Shown: piece after piece, positions 36,390 through 44,924 of the stretch | How positions within the stretch are numbered: the first letter of the stretch is position 1 | Layout: each line of letters starts with the position of its first letter | Source: Leptospira limi | Lineage (GTDB): Bacteria > Spirochaetota > Leptospiria > Leptospirales > Leptospiraceae | Direction: 5' to 3' | Length of the DNA: 64,000 nt | NCBI RefSeq assembly: GCF_026151395.1 | Contig: NZ_JAMQPV010000002.1 | Span: 248,001 to 312,000 of the forward strand | The notes under the pieces: model-generated | Databases searched by the model: none | What the model was told of the DNA's origin: nothing | What the model saw: only the letters and a program-made list of their open reading frames with translations | Program-made: the position numbers and the translations under genes

Positions 36390-38651
36390 TTATTTCCTAG
36401 TTTTTGCATCCAGTAAGTCAAAGCTGATTTGATTTCCATTTAGTTTACCAAAACTCAAAACATCTGTTGGACACAATGAAACACATGCAGAACATCTTAC
36501 GCACTGTACGCTGTCCATGGGAATCCCACGACTCGCATAACTCATCACATCGATACCTTGGTGGCAATTTTTTGTACAGATATTACATGATATACATTTT
36601 TTTTTATCTGAAAAAATTCGAAACTTACTAAATCTCGCATATATATGCATAAGTGATGCAAGTGGACAAAACATCCTACACCAAACTCGGCCCGAGTATA
36701 AAAAATAACATCCAACACCAACAACACCAGCGAGACCAATATCAACAAAAATGTCGTAATACAATTTGATAGAATCGGCAATCATTTCTCCTAATGATAG
36801 AACAGGTAACAATGACTTCCCATACACACTAAAGAGTTTTAGAACTGTAAGTAAAAAGCTTAAGAAGAGAATGTATTGACCTGTATGTTCCCATCGATAC
36901 GCCGTTTTGGAATGTGGCATTTTTTGACGGTATTCATCCCCTAGAGTTTCGGCAAGCCCACCACAAGAACAAATCCAACCACAATACACACCTTTTCCGT
37001 AATGATACACCATTAAAGGAATCAAAACAAAACTAAAGGACAAACCATAAACCAACCAAAAGGTAGTGATCCCACCGTCATACAACACACCCATACTGAG
37101 GGGCCATGCTAAAATGAATCCATACGCCTTCCAATATGCATTAGAAGGAAATATTTCCCTTCTAATAAATCCTTCTGGGCCACCTAAATAGCCAAGATCA
37201 CCTAACTTTGGTAATATCAATTCAGGCAATAGGAATAAAAAGAAAATCTGGATTCCAATTAAAGACAATGTTTGGTAAAAGATGTACTGGGTTTTCCGAA
37301 CCACCATCCTTCTAATTCCAAAGATCAAAATTGTGAGTGAATATAAGAAGGTGTAATGGAAGGAAGGGTATTTGCCAAATAATTGGAACTGTTGGTAGGT
37401 TGCCAAAAAATAAATTGACAAAAAATACAAAAAAGCAAAAACGAAATAAGAAACTTTAAAAATCTTCCACCCATCAAACTTTTGTTTGTTTTTGGATAGC
37501 GAAATAGTAGCATATAAAATCAAACTCAATGCAGAATAAACGGCAAATGTGGATGCCACTGCGGAAAACCAAAAAGGACCATAAAAAGAGGCTTTTCCAA
37601 AATAAGCAGTGAATGCAAAACCCAGAAGGCTCGAAAATCCCAACCAATCCAAAAAATTCTTTTGGTTTTGTAACTTAACACCAATTTTCTGAAAAAAATG
37701 AAGTGGTGGCATATTACCAATTAATATATATACTAAATCCGATTTGATTTTGAGAGCGGATTCTTTTTCTATCACAAAAACATTCGTTTGGTTAATCTCT
37801 GTTAGTGTTGCGTTATAAAGGATTTTAATTTTCCCTTGAGATGAAAGTGTTAAGACCTTTTTTACATTTTCAGATTTTGCTTTATTAAATTCATTCCCTC
37901 TATGTATGAGTGTAATCTCTTTTGCATATTCGGAACACAGAATGGCAGATTCTAATGCGGTATCACCCCCTCCTACGATGACCACTGATTGGTCCTTGGT
38001 ATCTTTCGGATCGATCAAACGGTATAGAACATTCGATCCCATTTCTCCTTTGATTCCTAATTTTTTTGGATCACCTGATTTTCCCATTGCAATCACAACA
38101 GAATTCGTTTGGTATTTCGAGCCAGATTCTGTTACTAAAGTATACCCAATCTGGTCTTTTTGGATGTGGACAACTCTTTGGTTTGTTTCGATTTGGATTG
38201 GATTTTGTTTTAAAAAATGATTTAAATCTTTTAGAAGACCTTCCTTTGTTGTATCAACAATTTTGATTGCAGAACTTCCAATATAATCATTTGGTTCAGC
38301 AAAGATTGGTTTTCCATTAGGATAACTCTGAATGGTTTGAAAGGGTAAATTCGATTCTAAAACGATATACTTTTTACCCAATCGTTTTGCTTCTAAAGCA
38401 CAAGACACACCGGAAGGTCCTGAACCAATGATCACCACGTCATAACGATCATTTTTAAAATTAGGGATGTGATTCCAAACTTGAACACCGCTTTCTGTAG
38501 CCATTTTCAAAAGTGGAACACCCGTTAGATCTCCAATCACAAATACATTCGGTAAATTTGTTTCATAGGAGTCAGATAATTCTGGGTAAATTTCCACTTC
38601 ACCAGTGGGAGATGAGTTTCTTAACCAATTAAAATAAACTTGAGGCCACAT
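36390..38651 (-). CDS. fused FAD-dependent oxidoreductase and NapH/CcoG-like Fe-S membrane protein, 753 aa
   Basis: Two parts in one chain. Residues about 1-345 are a thioredoxin-reductase-like flavoprotein: FAD site GSGPSG (76-81) and NADPH site GGGDTALES. Unusually, the FAD-tail motif LPNVFVIGDLTGVPLLK (33-49) comes first, so that part is permuted to the front. Residues about 345-750 are a membrane domain with about ten helices. It has Cys-rich CGWICSCGG and CRMFCPL, plus two ferredoxin-like clusters, CISCNICTKNC and CVRCSACVSLCP. The likely job is electron transfer from NAD(P)H through FAD and Fe-S to a membrane acceptor; the acceptor is unknown. The 5-base gap to glycerate kinase suggests one operon. 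Confidence 0.83.
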   Translation of the reverse strand: MWPQVYFNWLRNSSPTGEVEIYPELSDSYETNLPNVFVIGDLTGVPLLKMATESGVQVWNHIPNFKNDRYDVVIIGSGPSGVSCALEAKRLGKKYIVLESNLPFQTIQSYPNGKPIFAEPNDYIGSSAIKIVDTTKEGLLKDLNHFLKQNPIQIETNQRVVHIQKDQIGYTLVTESGSKYQTNSVVIAMGKSGDPKKLGIKGEMGSNVLYRLIDPKDTKDQSVVIVGGGDTALESAILCSEYAKEITLIHRGNEFNKAKSENVKKVLTLSSQGKIKILYNATLTEINQTNVFVIEKESALKIKSDLVYILIGNMPPLHFFQKIGVKLQNQKNFLDWLGFSSLLGFAFTAYFGKASFYGPFWFSAVASTFAVYSALSLILYATISLSKNKQKFDGWKIFKVSYFVFAFLYFLSIYFLATYQQFQLFGKYPSFHYTFLYSLTILIFGIRRMVVRKTQYIFYQTLSLIGIQIFFLFLLPELILPKLGDLGYLGGPEGFIRREIFPSNAYWKAYGFILAWPLSMGVLYDGGITTFWLVYGLSFSFVLIPLMVYHYGKGVYCGWICSCGGLAETLGDEYRQKMPHSKTAYRWEHTGQYILFLSFLLTVLKLFSVYGKSLLPVLSLGEMIADSIKLYYDIFVDIGLAGVVGVGCYFLYSGRVWCRMFCPLASLMHIYARFSKFRIFSDKKKCISCNICTKNCHQGIDVMSYASRGIPMDSVQCVRCSACVSLCPTDVLSFGKLNGNQISFDLLDAKTRK

Positions 38652-38693
38652 ACCATTGTATTGGACATGTGGTTGGAAAAAAAAGAAACTAAT

Positions 38694-39998
38694 TTAAGGA
38701 GAGTTAGGAATTCTAATCGTGATTTTTGTCCCATGATTTGTTGAACTTGTCACATTCATCGTACAACCCTGGTTCCTTAACATTTCCGTACATACTAAGA
38801 GGCCTAGTCCAGTTCCTTTTTCACCTTGGGTTCCAAATGCTGTTGGAAATGGTTTCCCTTCCCCTATCTGCCGAATTTGATCCATAGACATTCCAATTCC
38901 CATGTCGACAATACTCAAGTCTACAAATTTTGGTCCAGTCACACTGGTGATGGTAACTGTTCCTTTGGGATGGGAAAATTTAATCGCATTGGAAAATAAA
39001 TTCCGAATGACTGTGCTAATCATTCTCTCATCACAGTACACCATTAAAGGATCTGAAAGTTGGATCTTCCATTGGATTCCCTTATCCGTTGCTTGTAATT
39101 CCAAAATGTCTTTTGCATTTTGAGTCACTGCACATAAGTTGATGAATTCTAAATGAGTGGGAATTTTTTTGGATTCATTCCTTACCCAATCTAGTAAATT
39201 TTCTAAGACCAAATAAGATTGGTTTGTACTTTTTTTTAATTCTTTAAGTGCTACGAGTAATTCTTCACGGTCCGGCAATGTTTCGTTTAAAAATCCTAAA
39301 TAGGAATTCATTGTTCCAATAGGACCTTTTAAGTCGTGGGCTAATATCGAAAAAATTCGATCTTTATGTTCGTTGGTTCGTATCATCTCTTGTTGGATAC
39401 GATTGGTGTTGCGTAAGAAATAAAACATGATGAGGGCAACAAAGAACAAACAAGATACAACCGAATTGACTCGAAACAATTCTTGGATTTTGGGATCATA
39501 TAATAATGTGCCTTCTTGGAATTTTCCTGGAGTTCCAAAAAATTCAAACCAAATATAAAATAGATTATTGGTCAAAAAAACAAGAAGGATCCAGAACTTA
39601 TCTTCGTAAGAGAACAATACAAATGGGGCTAAAGCAAAAACCAAAAAATAATAATAAAAACCACCTGAATTTCCAAAACTAATCAATGAAACAAATACCA
39701 ACGGAATCGAAATTGTAAAAATTAAGAAAATCCTAGCAAGTGAATACCGTTCCTTAAAATTCAAATACAGAATATAAGAAAATATGCAGATCACGGAAAG
39801 ATGAATGCAGTTCATAATCCAAACATTGGGTGCACCAGCGACTACGAACAAAATGGAATATTGGATATTAGAGAATATTCCTAAAACGGCGATTAAATTG
39901 GCCAACTGCACCCTAACCGAAGTTTGAAGGTCTAATTGGTGTTTGACTCCCAAGTTGAGCAAATACCGTAACCCAATTTTGTGGAAAACCAATTTCAT
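38694..39998 (-). CDS. membrane sensor histidine kinase, 434 aa
   Basis: Six hydrophobic helices (about 30-195) with short loops form the sensor. A HisKA domain has the phosphoacceptor His in LAHDLKGPIG, and the HATPase_c has DMGIGMSMDQIRQ and KGTGLGLLVC. The ATG overlaps the stop of the upstream SpoIIE phosphatase by 4 bases (ATGA 39995-39998), so the two are translated together and may act in one pathway. No response regulator is adjacent. Confidence 0.9.
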   Translation of the reverse strand: MKLVFHKIGLRYLLNLGVKHQLDLQTSVRVQLANLIAVLGIFSNIQYSILFVVAGAPNVWIMNCIHLSVICIFSYILYLNFKERYSLARIFLIFTISIPLVFVSLISFGNSGGFYYYFLVFALAPFVLFSYEDKFWILLVFLTNNLFYIWFEFFGTPGKFQEGTLLYDPKIQELFRVNSVVSCLFFVALIMFYFLRNTNRIQQEMIRTNEHKDRIFSILAHDLKGPIGTMNSYLGFLNETLPDREELLVALKELKKSTNQSYLVLENLLDWVRNESKKIPTHLEFINLCAVTQNAKDILELQATDKGIQWKIQLSDPLMVYCDERMISTVIRNLFSNAIKFSHPKGTVTITSVTGPKFVDLSIVDMGIGMSMDQIRQIGEGKPFPTAFGTQGEKGTGLGLLVCTEMLRNQGCTMNVTSSTNHGTKITIRIPNSP

Positions 39999-41881
39999 AG
40001 GAAATCGATCGTAAAGTAAGTTACATCATCTGACAATCGAAAAGTAAATTTTTTGATTTCCGATTTGATTTTTTCGTTTAGTTCCTTAGGACTTAATACA
40101 ATTCCTTCTAATAGTTGGGTTCGAAGTCGCGTTTCTCCGAACATTTCTTTTGTTCGGTTATGACTTTCTGTGATTCCATCCGTATAAAAAAAGAATCGAT
40201 CTCCAGGTAGTAGTGGGTGTGTAAATGTTTCCAAAAACACATCCTTTTTCCAACCCATGATTGGCCCACGACCACCTAATGCCTCCAATGTGTTTTCCTT
40301 ACGATTTTGGTGGAATGGACTTGGATGTCCCATAACAGAATACTGAAACACTTGGTTTTTCAAATCAAAATGACTTGCTACTGCCGTGATGTAGTTTTTC
40401 TCAACAACAGGTAACATTTTTAAATTTAATTCGGTTAAAAATTGAGATGGATCTTTGATTTTCGGTGCAATTTCCAGAAAATTCACTTTCAACATCCCTG
40501 CAATGAGTGCGGCAGCAATCCCATGACCCAAAACATCGCATAACAAAAAAGTAAGTGAACCATCCTCGTGAATGTAGTAATCAAAATAATCCCCACCAAT
40601 CTTTTCCATAGGCATAAACATAGAGGCTACATTTAGAGTTTGGTATTGAAATTCCATAGGTGGGATTAACTTGGATTGTAGACTTGCTGCCATGACCAAA
40701 TCATCATGTAAAAGTTTATATTGTTTTTGTAATTCTTGTGTTCTGAGAGTTACAATCATCTCCAAGGATTCATTTAAATTACGTAACTCTCTTTTGGTTC
40801 TCGAACTTTGTAAGGCAATGGCAAGAACTCCAGAAAATAAAAATGTTAATATTCCATATTGGGTTAAGTATGCATTTTTTCCTGTGATGAAATCTGTTAA
40901 TACATCAGCAATTCCAAAAAATGTAGCAAGTAATGCACCTAAAGAGACAACAATCGCTTCCGGTGTTTTATTATAATTTCGGGCAAGAAGTTGGACTAAT
41001 ATTGGTACTTTAATTCCAAGTAAAATATACCAAACATACACAAAATAAAACCGAACATCGGGATTGAGTTCCAATAATTGGATCAACGCCAAAATAGAAT
41101 CGAATAAAAAGGTTAGGAAGGCAATCTTTGTTATCCTCCGTTCAAATAATGTATGAACGAATAACATGATAAATACGGGAAATATAAATTGGCAAAAGAA
41201 AAGTAACCTTACCAATATTTCTGGATTGATCCCTAGATAATGAATTTTGTTTAAAGCAGGTAAACGCCAACATACAAAAAAAATAGCAGTTCCAGCAAGA
41301 TACAATCCAGATTTAGATGAACGATTTAAGGCATATCCAATTGCCTGTTGTAAAAAAATTCCAAAAAACAAGGCCGCCATAACGATTTGATTTACATCTT
41401 CGTAAATCATTTTGTCTTTGATCTCATTTTGAGTTCCAAACATTGGAGTTGACCTGAACAATCCACATCGGAATTGAGTTTCTCGGCATTCAATATCTAC
41501 TTCTAGGTGATTATCACCTAACAATACAAGCGAATTTGGAATTTCATAATAACGAACCTTATGCCAATACGCATAATAATTAGGTGACATACCACCCGTC
41601 GTACCAATTCGTTTTCCATTCCAATAAGTTTGGTCTGCGGAATGGACACGATCTAGGTACACTGATAAGGAAGATTCTGGTAATTTTGTGATGGGAATTG
41701 TTAGATGGTATTTCCCTTTCAGAGGTACTTTATATCCCTGTTCGACAAGTGGGATTCCAACCTGAATTTGTTTAGGATTGGATTCTCCCTCTAATTGGAA
41801 AGTCCAACCTGATTCTAATGGAATCATTTCCGCTGAGAGGGAAACACTAAACAAGGATACACACAAAAGGTACTTCATCAT
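39995..41881 (-). CDS. membrane SpoIIE-type PP2C phosphatase, 7TMR-DISM-like
   Basis: A signal peptide (MKYLLCVSLFSVSLSAE) is followed by a beta-rich extracytoplasmic domain (about 20-165, with a jelly-roll-like LSVYLDRVHSADQTYWNG) and seven helices (about 175-360). A coiled-coil linker leads to a PP2C phosphatase (about 410-625). Metal residues sit in EKIGGDYFDYY, CDVLGHGIAAALIAGM, YTDGITESHN and DDVTYFTID. It is an architectural twin of the protein at 26521. The start is uncertain: ATG at 41881 or 41878, with no clear Shine-Dalgarno; a GTG at 41899 would add six residues. The 3' end is coupled to the histidine kinase. Confidence 0.87.
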   Translation of the reverse strand: MMKYLLCVSLFSVSLSAEMIPLESGWTFQLEGESNPKQIQVGIPLVEQGYKVPLKGKYHLTIPITKLPESSLSVYLDRVHSADQTYWNGKRIGTTGGMSPNYYAYWHKVRYYEIPNSLVLLGDNHLEVDIECRETQFRCGLFRSTPMFGTQNEIKDKMIYEDVNQIVMAALFFGIFLQQAIGYALNRSSKSGLYLAGTAIFFVCWRLPALNKIHYLGINPEILVRLLFFCQFIFPVFIMLFVHTLFERRITKIAFLTFLFDSILALIQLLELNPDVRFYFVYVWYILLGIKVPILVQLLARNYNKTPEAIVVSLGALLATFFGIADVLTDFITGKNAYLTQYGILTFLFSGVLAIALQSSRTKRELRNLNESLEMIVTLRTQELQKQYKLLHDDLVMAASLQSKLIPPMEFQYQTLNVASMFMPMEKIGGDYFDYYIHEDGSLTFLLCDVLGHGIAAALIAGMLKVNFLEIAPKIKDPSQFLTELNLKMLPVVEKNYITAVASHFDLKNQVFQYSVMGHPSPFHQNRKENTLEALGGRGPIMGWKKDVFLETFTHPLLPGDRFFFYTDGITESHNRTKEMFGETRLRTQLLEGIVLSPKELNEKIKSEIKKFTFRLSDDVTYFTIDFL

Positions 41882-42021
41882 GGTACATGGTGGGAACACC
41901 GAGAGGATTGAAATGTGAATCTTGAGAAGTGCAAGGATTTTTTTTTTAGCATGGCAGACTCACAAATAGAATCCCCACTCTCTAAAAAACCATCACAATC
42001 AATCATCCCTGATTTGAAAAT

Positions 42022-42048
42022 TAACTAATGTTAGCTGACCATTAGTTA
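42022..42048. promoter_or_regulatory. 27-base inverted repeat in the phosphatase/PerR spacer
   Basis: TAACTAATG (42022-42030), a 9-base spacer and CATTAGTTA (42040-42048) are perfectly complementary arms. It lies 141 bases upstream of the phosphatase start and 177 upstream of the PerR-like gene. No T-run follows on either strand, so a protein-binding site or a structured leader is likelier than a terminator. Confidence 0.4.
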
Positions 42049-42175
42049 CAGATGATCAATTGTAAAGAGTTCCAAATCCTTTGCAAACCGAATGGGTCTC
42101 GGAAAGGTACAGTGGTTTTGTAGTAAATTCCACAAGTTAGGAAGAAATTCCCAAGAAAAGAGTCGACTTTTACAT

Positions 42176-42190
42176 TTAGACTTAGTCTAA
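42176..42190. promoter_or_regulatory. Per/Fur-type box upstream of the PerR-like gene
   Basis: TTAGACT-T-AGTCTAA is a perfect 7-1-7 inverted repeat, the same architecture as the Per box (TTATAATNATTATAA) with matching outer TTA/TAA. It lies 34 bases before the ATG of the Fur-family gene, a position suited to autoregulation. Confidence 0.6.
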
Positions 42191-42224
42191 TTATTGACAA
42201 AATTAGGTAGGGAGGGAAATTGAA

Positions 42225-42659
42225 ATGGCAATGGATCTAAGTTACCAAAAAACAAAGGAACTTTTGGAATCACATGGAATTCGGCCCACTTCCCAACGAT
42301 TGGAAATGGCACACCTACTCCTTGAGAAACACCAACATTTGTTTGCCGAAGAAGTTTTTCATTTGGTGAATACTCACTTTCCCCATGCATCCCGAGCTAC
42401 CATTTTTAATAACCTAAAATTATTCGCGGAAAAAGGTTTGCTCGGAACGTTAGAGTTGAAGTCAGGTGTCACTCATTTTGATTCCAATATGGGTGTCCAC
42501 CACCATGCACTGGATGAAACTTCTGGAGAGATAGTAGACATCGAACTCAATGATTCCTTGGAAGAAAAGGTTCTAAAAGAATTAAAGGAAAGTTATTTCC
42601 AGAAAACGGGAAAAGAATTACAAAACCCAAAACTTGTCATTACCTTAAGAGGGAAATAA
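42225..42659 (+). CDS. Fur-family regulator, PerR-like
   Basis: A winged-helix metalloregulator of 144 residues. The DNA helix region is THFPHASRATIFNNLKLFAE (about 50-69). The metal-site residues of the PerR type are visible: His36/38, Asp86 in FDSN, a HHH run (92-94) and Asp105. An Asp instead of Glu at the sensing site favours a peroxide sensor (PerR) over Fur. The C-terminal CxxC zinc motif is missing, as in other short Leptospira PerR proteins. GGGAGG is 9 bases before the ATG. A Per-like box upstream suggests self-repression. Iron-, manganese- or peroxide-sensing is inferred. Confidence 0.87.
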   Translation: MAMDLSYQKTKELLESHGIRPTSQRLEMAHLLLEKHQHLFAEEVFHLVNTHFPHASRATIFNNLKLFAEKGLLGTLELKSGVTHFDSNMGVHHHALDETSGEIVDIELNDSLEEKVLKELKESYFQKTGKELQNPKLVITLRGK

Positions 42660-42683
42660 ATTTCCCCCAAGGATTTTAGAAAC

Positions 42684-43055
42684 TTATTTTTTAACTTTAT
42701 CTCGGTATTTGATCGCAAGAGCGGAGGCATTCCAAATCACTCGATTCCAAACAACCAGGAAAATACTTTTTTGTCTAATTTCAAATCGATAGTTAATGAT
42801 ATCATCCCCACCTTTTTCTCTCGCTTGTTTTAATAAATCACTGTAACCTGTTTCTCCTGTTAAAACGACTAAAAACCAAGTGACAAATTCACCTTGGGTT
42901 TCAACAGGACCAACGATTTGGTAGTCATCAGAATTCATTACATACTGAGTCATGTTGGCAGCAAGACCCGGAGTACGTAACTCTGAGTAGACACAATTCC
43001 CGAGTACGGAACCAACTAACAACAATGGTAAAATGCGAAACAGAATCTTTTTCAT
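42684..43055 (-). CDS. TRL-like family lipoprotein, 123 aa
   Basis: A signal peptide ends in the lipobox LGNC (about 18-21). The mature part has the TRL-like pattern: QIVGPVETQGEFV followed by GYSDLLKQAREKGGDDIINY and a final beta pair. These small lipoproteins are common in Leptospira and some Gram-negatives, often near tRNA loci (hence the name); none is seen here. No activity is known. It converges with the PerR-like gene. Confidence 0.75.
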   Translation of the reverse strand: MKKILFRILPLLLVGSVLGNCVYSELRTPGLAANMTQYVMNSDDYQIVGPVETQGEFVTWFLVVLTGETGYSDLLKQAREKGGDDIINYRFEIRQKSIFLVVWNRVIWNASALAIKYRDKVKK

Positions 43056-43158
43056 TTTAGACCCCTTTTTGATGGATTTCTTTTTTTACTGAAATTCAAA
43101 AAAGAGTCAATAAAAAAGAGAAGATTTTTCTTTATGATAGCATAGAATCGTTTTAAAT

Positions 43159-44142
43159 ATGAACGATGGATATCCTTCGATTGCAATTTGTGGAATTGGC
43201 TCTGTTACTGTTACCATAGTACATGCCTTTCACCAAAACAAAGTTCCTTATAAAATCCTTTGCAAAGACCAAAACAGGCTTTTTTCCTTAAAAGAAAAAC
43301 CAATTCAATTTAAAGGTCCAAATGGTATTACAACCGATATAAACTTAAAAGACCATTTAACATTGGTTCGAGACAACACTGAAACCTTTGACTACATCAT
43401 CTTAGGATGTAAAAACCTAGTATTGAACGATTATATTGATATCACAAAAAAACATTTAAACCCTAACGGGAAATGGATCTTAATCCAAAACGGCTTACCC
43501 GAAGAACATTTTTCGAATCTTAAAAACAAAATCATTTCAGGGGTTGTTGGATGGAACACACAAGTATTGGAAAATGGAGTCTACTTTCAGTCCAATCCTG
43601 GTAGTTTAGTACTCGGTGGTTCGGACCAAACCAAACCAAATTCGATCTAGGAAACTCTCCTAAAACCTTGGATCGATGTTGTACTCACCGAGCACATTAC
43701 TGGCTTTAGGTGGCATAAACTTGCCATCAATTCCATCATCAATGGACTTGCCGCTTCCAAACAATTAAGTTTGGGACAATTATTTCTTAACCGAAATGGT
43801 CGGAACCAAGCAATTACGGTTCTCACTGAAATCAAAGAATTGATGTCCAAGTTGCAGATCAAAGAAGGAGTGGTTCCTGGTTCATTTCCCATACAAAAAC
43901 TTGGCGGAGGAAAAGGATCATTACCACTTTGGATTCGCCATTTGGTTCTGATCTTGCTTGGTTTAAAGTATTTTAAAATCAGAACGTCAATGGTCCAGGA
44001 CTTAGATCATAAACGAAAAACAGAAATTGAATTTATCAATGGCGAAGTCGTAAGTGAAGCCATTAAAATTGGATTACCAGTTCCCGAGAATGAAAGGATA
44101 GTGAATGAAGTATTGAAGATAGAAAGTGAATTCCCCTCGTAA
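43159..44142 (+). pseudogene. panE: 2-dehydropantoate 2-reductase broken by one in-frame stop
   Basis: Ketopantoate reductase makes pantoate for coenzyme A. The reading frame runs unbroken from ATG 43159 to TAA 44142 except for one TAG at 43648-43650. The two halves (163 and 164 codons) join in the same frame with no gap. The first half has the Rossmann strand AICGIGSV, in which the last Gly of GxGxxG is lost to Thr, and WILIQNGLP. The second has the catalytic Lys region RWHKLAINSIINGLAA. The TAG lies where a Trp or Gln codon would fit (one base from TGG or CAG). It may be decayed, a point mutant or a sequencing error. Confidence 0.85.
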
Positions 44143-44154
44143 CAGATTTGAGAA

Positions 44155-44469
44155 TTACTTTCCTAATTTCAAAAGTTCGGAGATTGTATGATTGGCTTCG
44201 ACAGGGTGTCTTAGTTTTTGATCCGTTTGGATGATGTATTGATTCCGGCGCCCATCCTTACTTTTCTGTAATACAGACGCATCCACTAAGTCTTTCACAA
44301 TGGTTTGGACAGCTCTTTCCGTAATCCCAACAAGCACTGCTACATCCTTCAAACGCATTTCGGGGTCTTTACTCAAACAAATGAGTACGTGAGCGTGATT
44401 TGATAAAAACGTCCATTGTCCTAATTTTTTAGGACTTTCTTTCGGTTTCCGTTTTAAGTCTTTTGTCAT
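44155..44469 (-). CDS. winged-helix (MarR/ArsR-like) regulator, 104 aa
   Basis: A short DNA-binding protein. The helix-turn-helix is MRLKDVAVLVGITERAVQTI (about 38-57), followed by the wing LQKSKDGRRNQYIIQT. It resembles the small winged-helix regulators with a C-terminal dimer helix (TISELLKL). No metal Cys are present, so an ArsR metal sensor is unlikely. It precedes no divergent gene; the pseudogene converges on it. The DoxX gene lies just upstream on the same strand (25 bases), so it may regulate or be co-expressed with it. Confidence 0.78.
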   Translation of the reverse strand: MTKDLKRKPKESPKKLGQWTFLSNHAHVLICLSKDPEMRLKDVAVLVGITERAVQTIVKDLVDASVLQKSKDGRRNQYIIQTDQKLRHPVEANHTISELLKLGK

Positions 44470-44494
44470 TCGATCTTAGAACCTTAATTTTCGA

Positions 44495-44875
44495 TTATGT
44501 AGATTCGGACAATTTGAAATCACGAACGGCCCATGCCCAATAAATAAACAAAAATTGAAACGGTAACCTAACATATAATGCCCAAATTGGAACTCCGAAG
44601 TCCTTTCCGTCTAACGCTTCTAACAACATATTGATATTAGCAGGATAAATCGCAAGTAAGAGCAGGATAATTCCATAACATGCCAATTTTCTCATCCTTT
44701 CGTATAAAACAAGAAGACCCAGTGTGATTTCAGAAAGTCCACTGGTGACATTGAGTAATTCGTGAAAAGGTAGATAGTCAGGCATCATTTCCAGGTAAAA
44801 TTCAGGTGAAAAGAAATGGTTTGTGCCTGCGACTATATAAAACAATGCAAGGGAGTACACGAAAAACTTTTTCAT
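44495..44875 (-). CDS. DoxX-like membrane protein, 126 aa
   Basis: Four hydrophobic helices (about 5-22, 44-60, 65-85, 100-120) with the family pattern AGTNHFFSPEFYLEMMPDYLP near the N terminus and GLSEITLGLLVL in helix 2, typical of DoxX_3. Members sit in the inner membrane; some are linked to thiosulfate oxidation or redox stress, but no general activity is established. An in-frame GTG one codon upstream is an alternative start. Confidence 0.82.
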   Translation of the reverse strand: MKKFFVYSLALFYIVAGTNHFFSPEFYLEMMPDYLPFHELLNVTSGLSEITLGLLVLYERMRKLACYGIILLLLAIYPANINMLLEALDGKDFGVPIWALYVRLPFQFLFIYWAWAVRDFKLSEST

Positions 44876-44924
44876 CACCGAACTAAATCACAGTTTGGAA
44901 AAATTGATACAAATTTTAGAAGGA

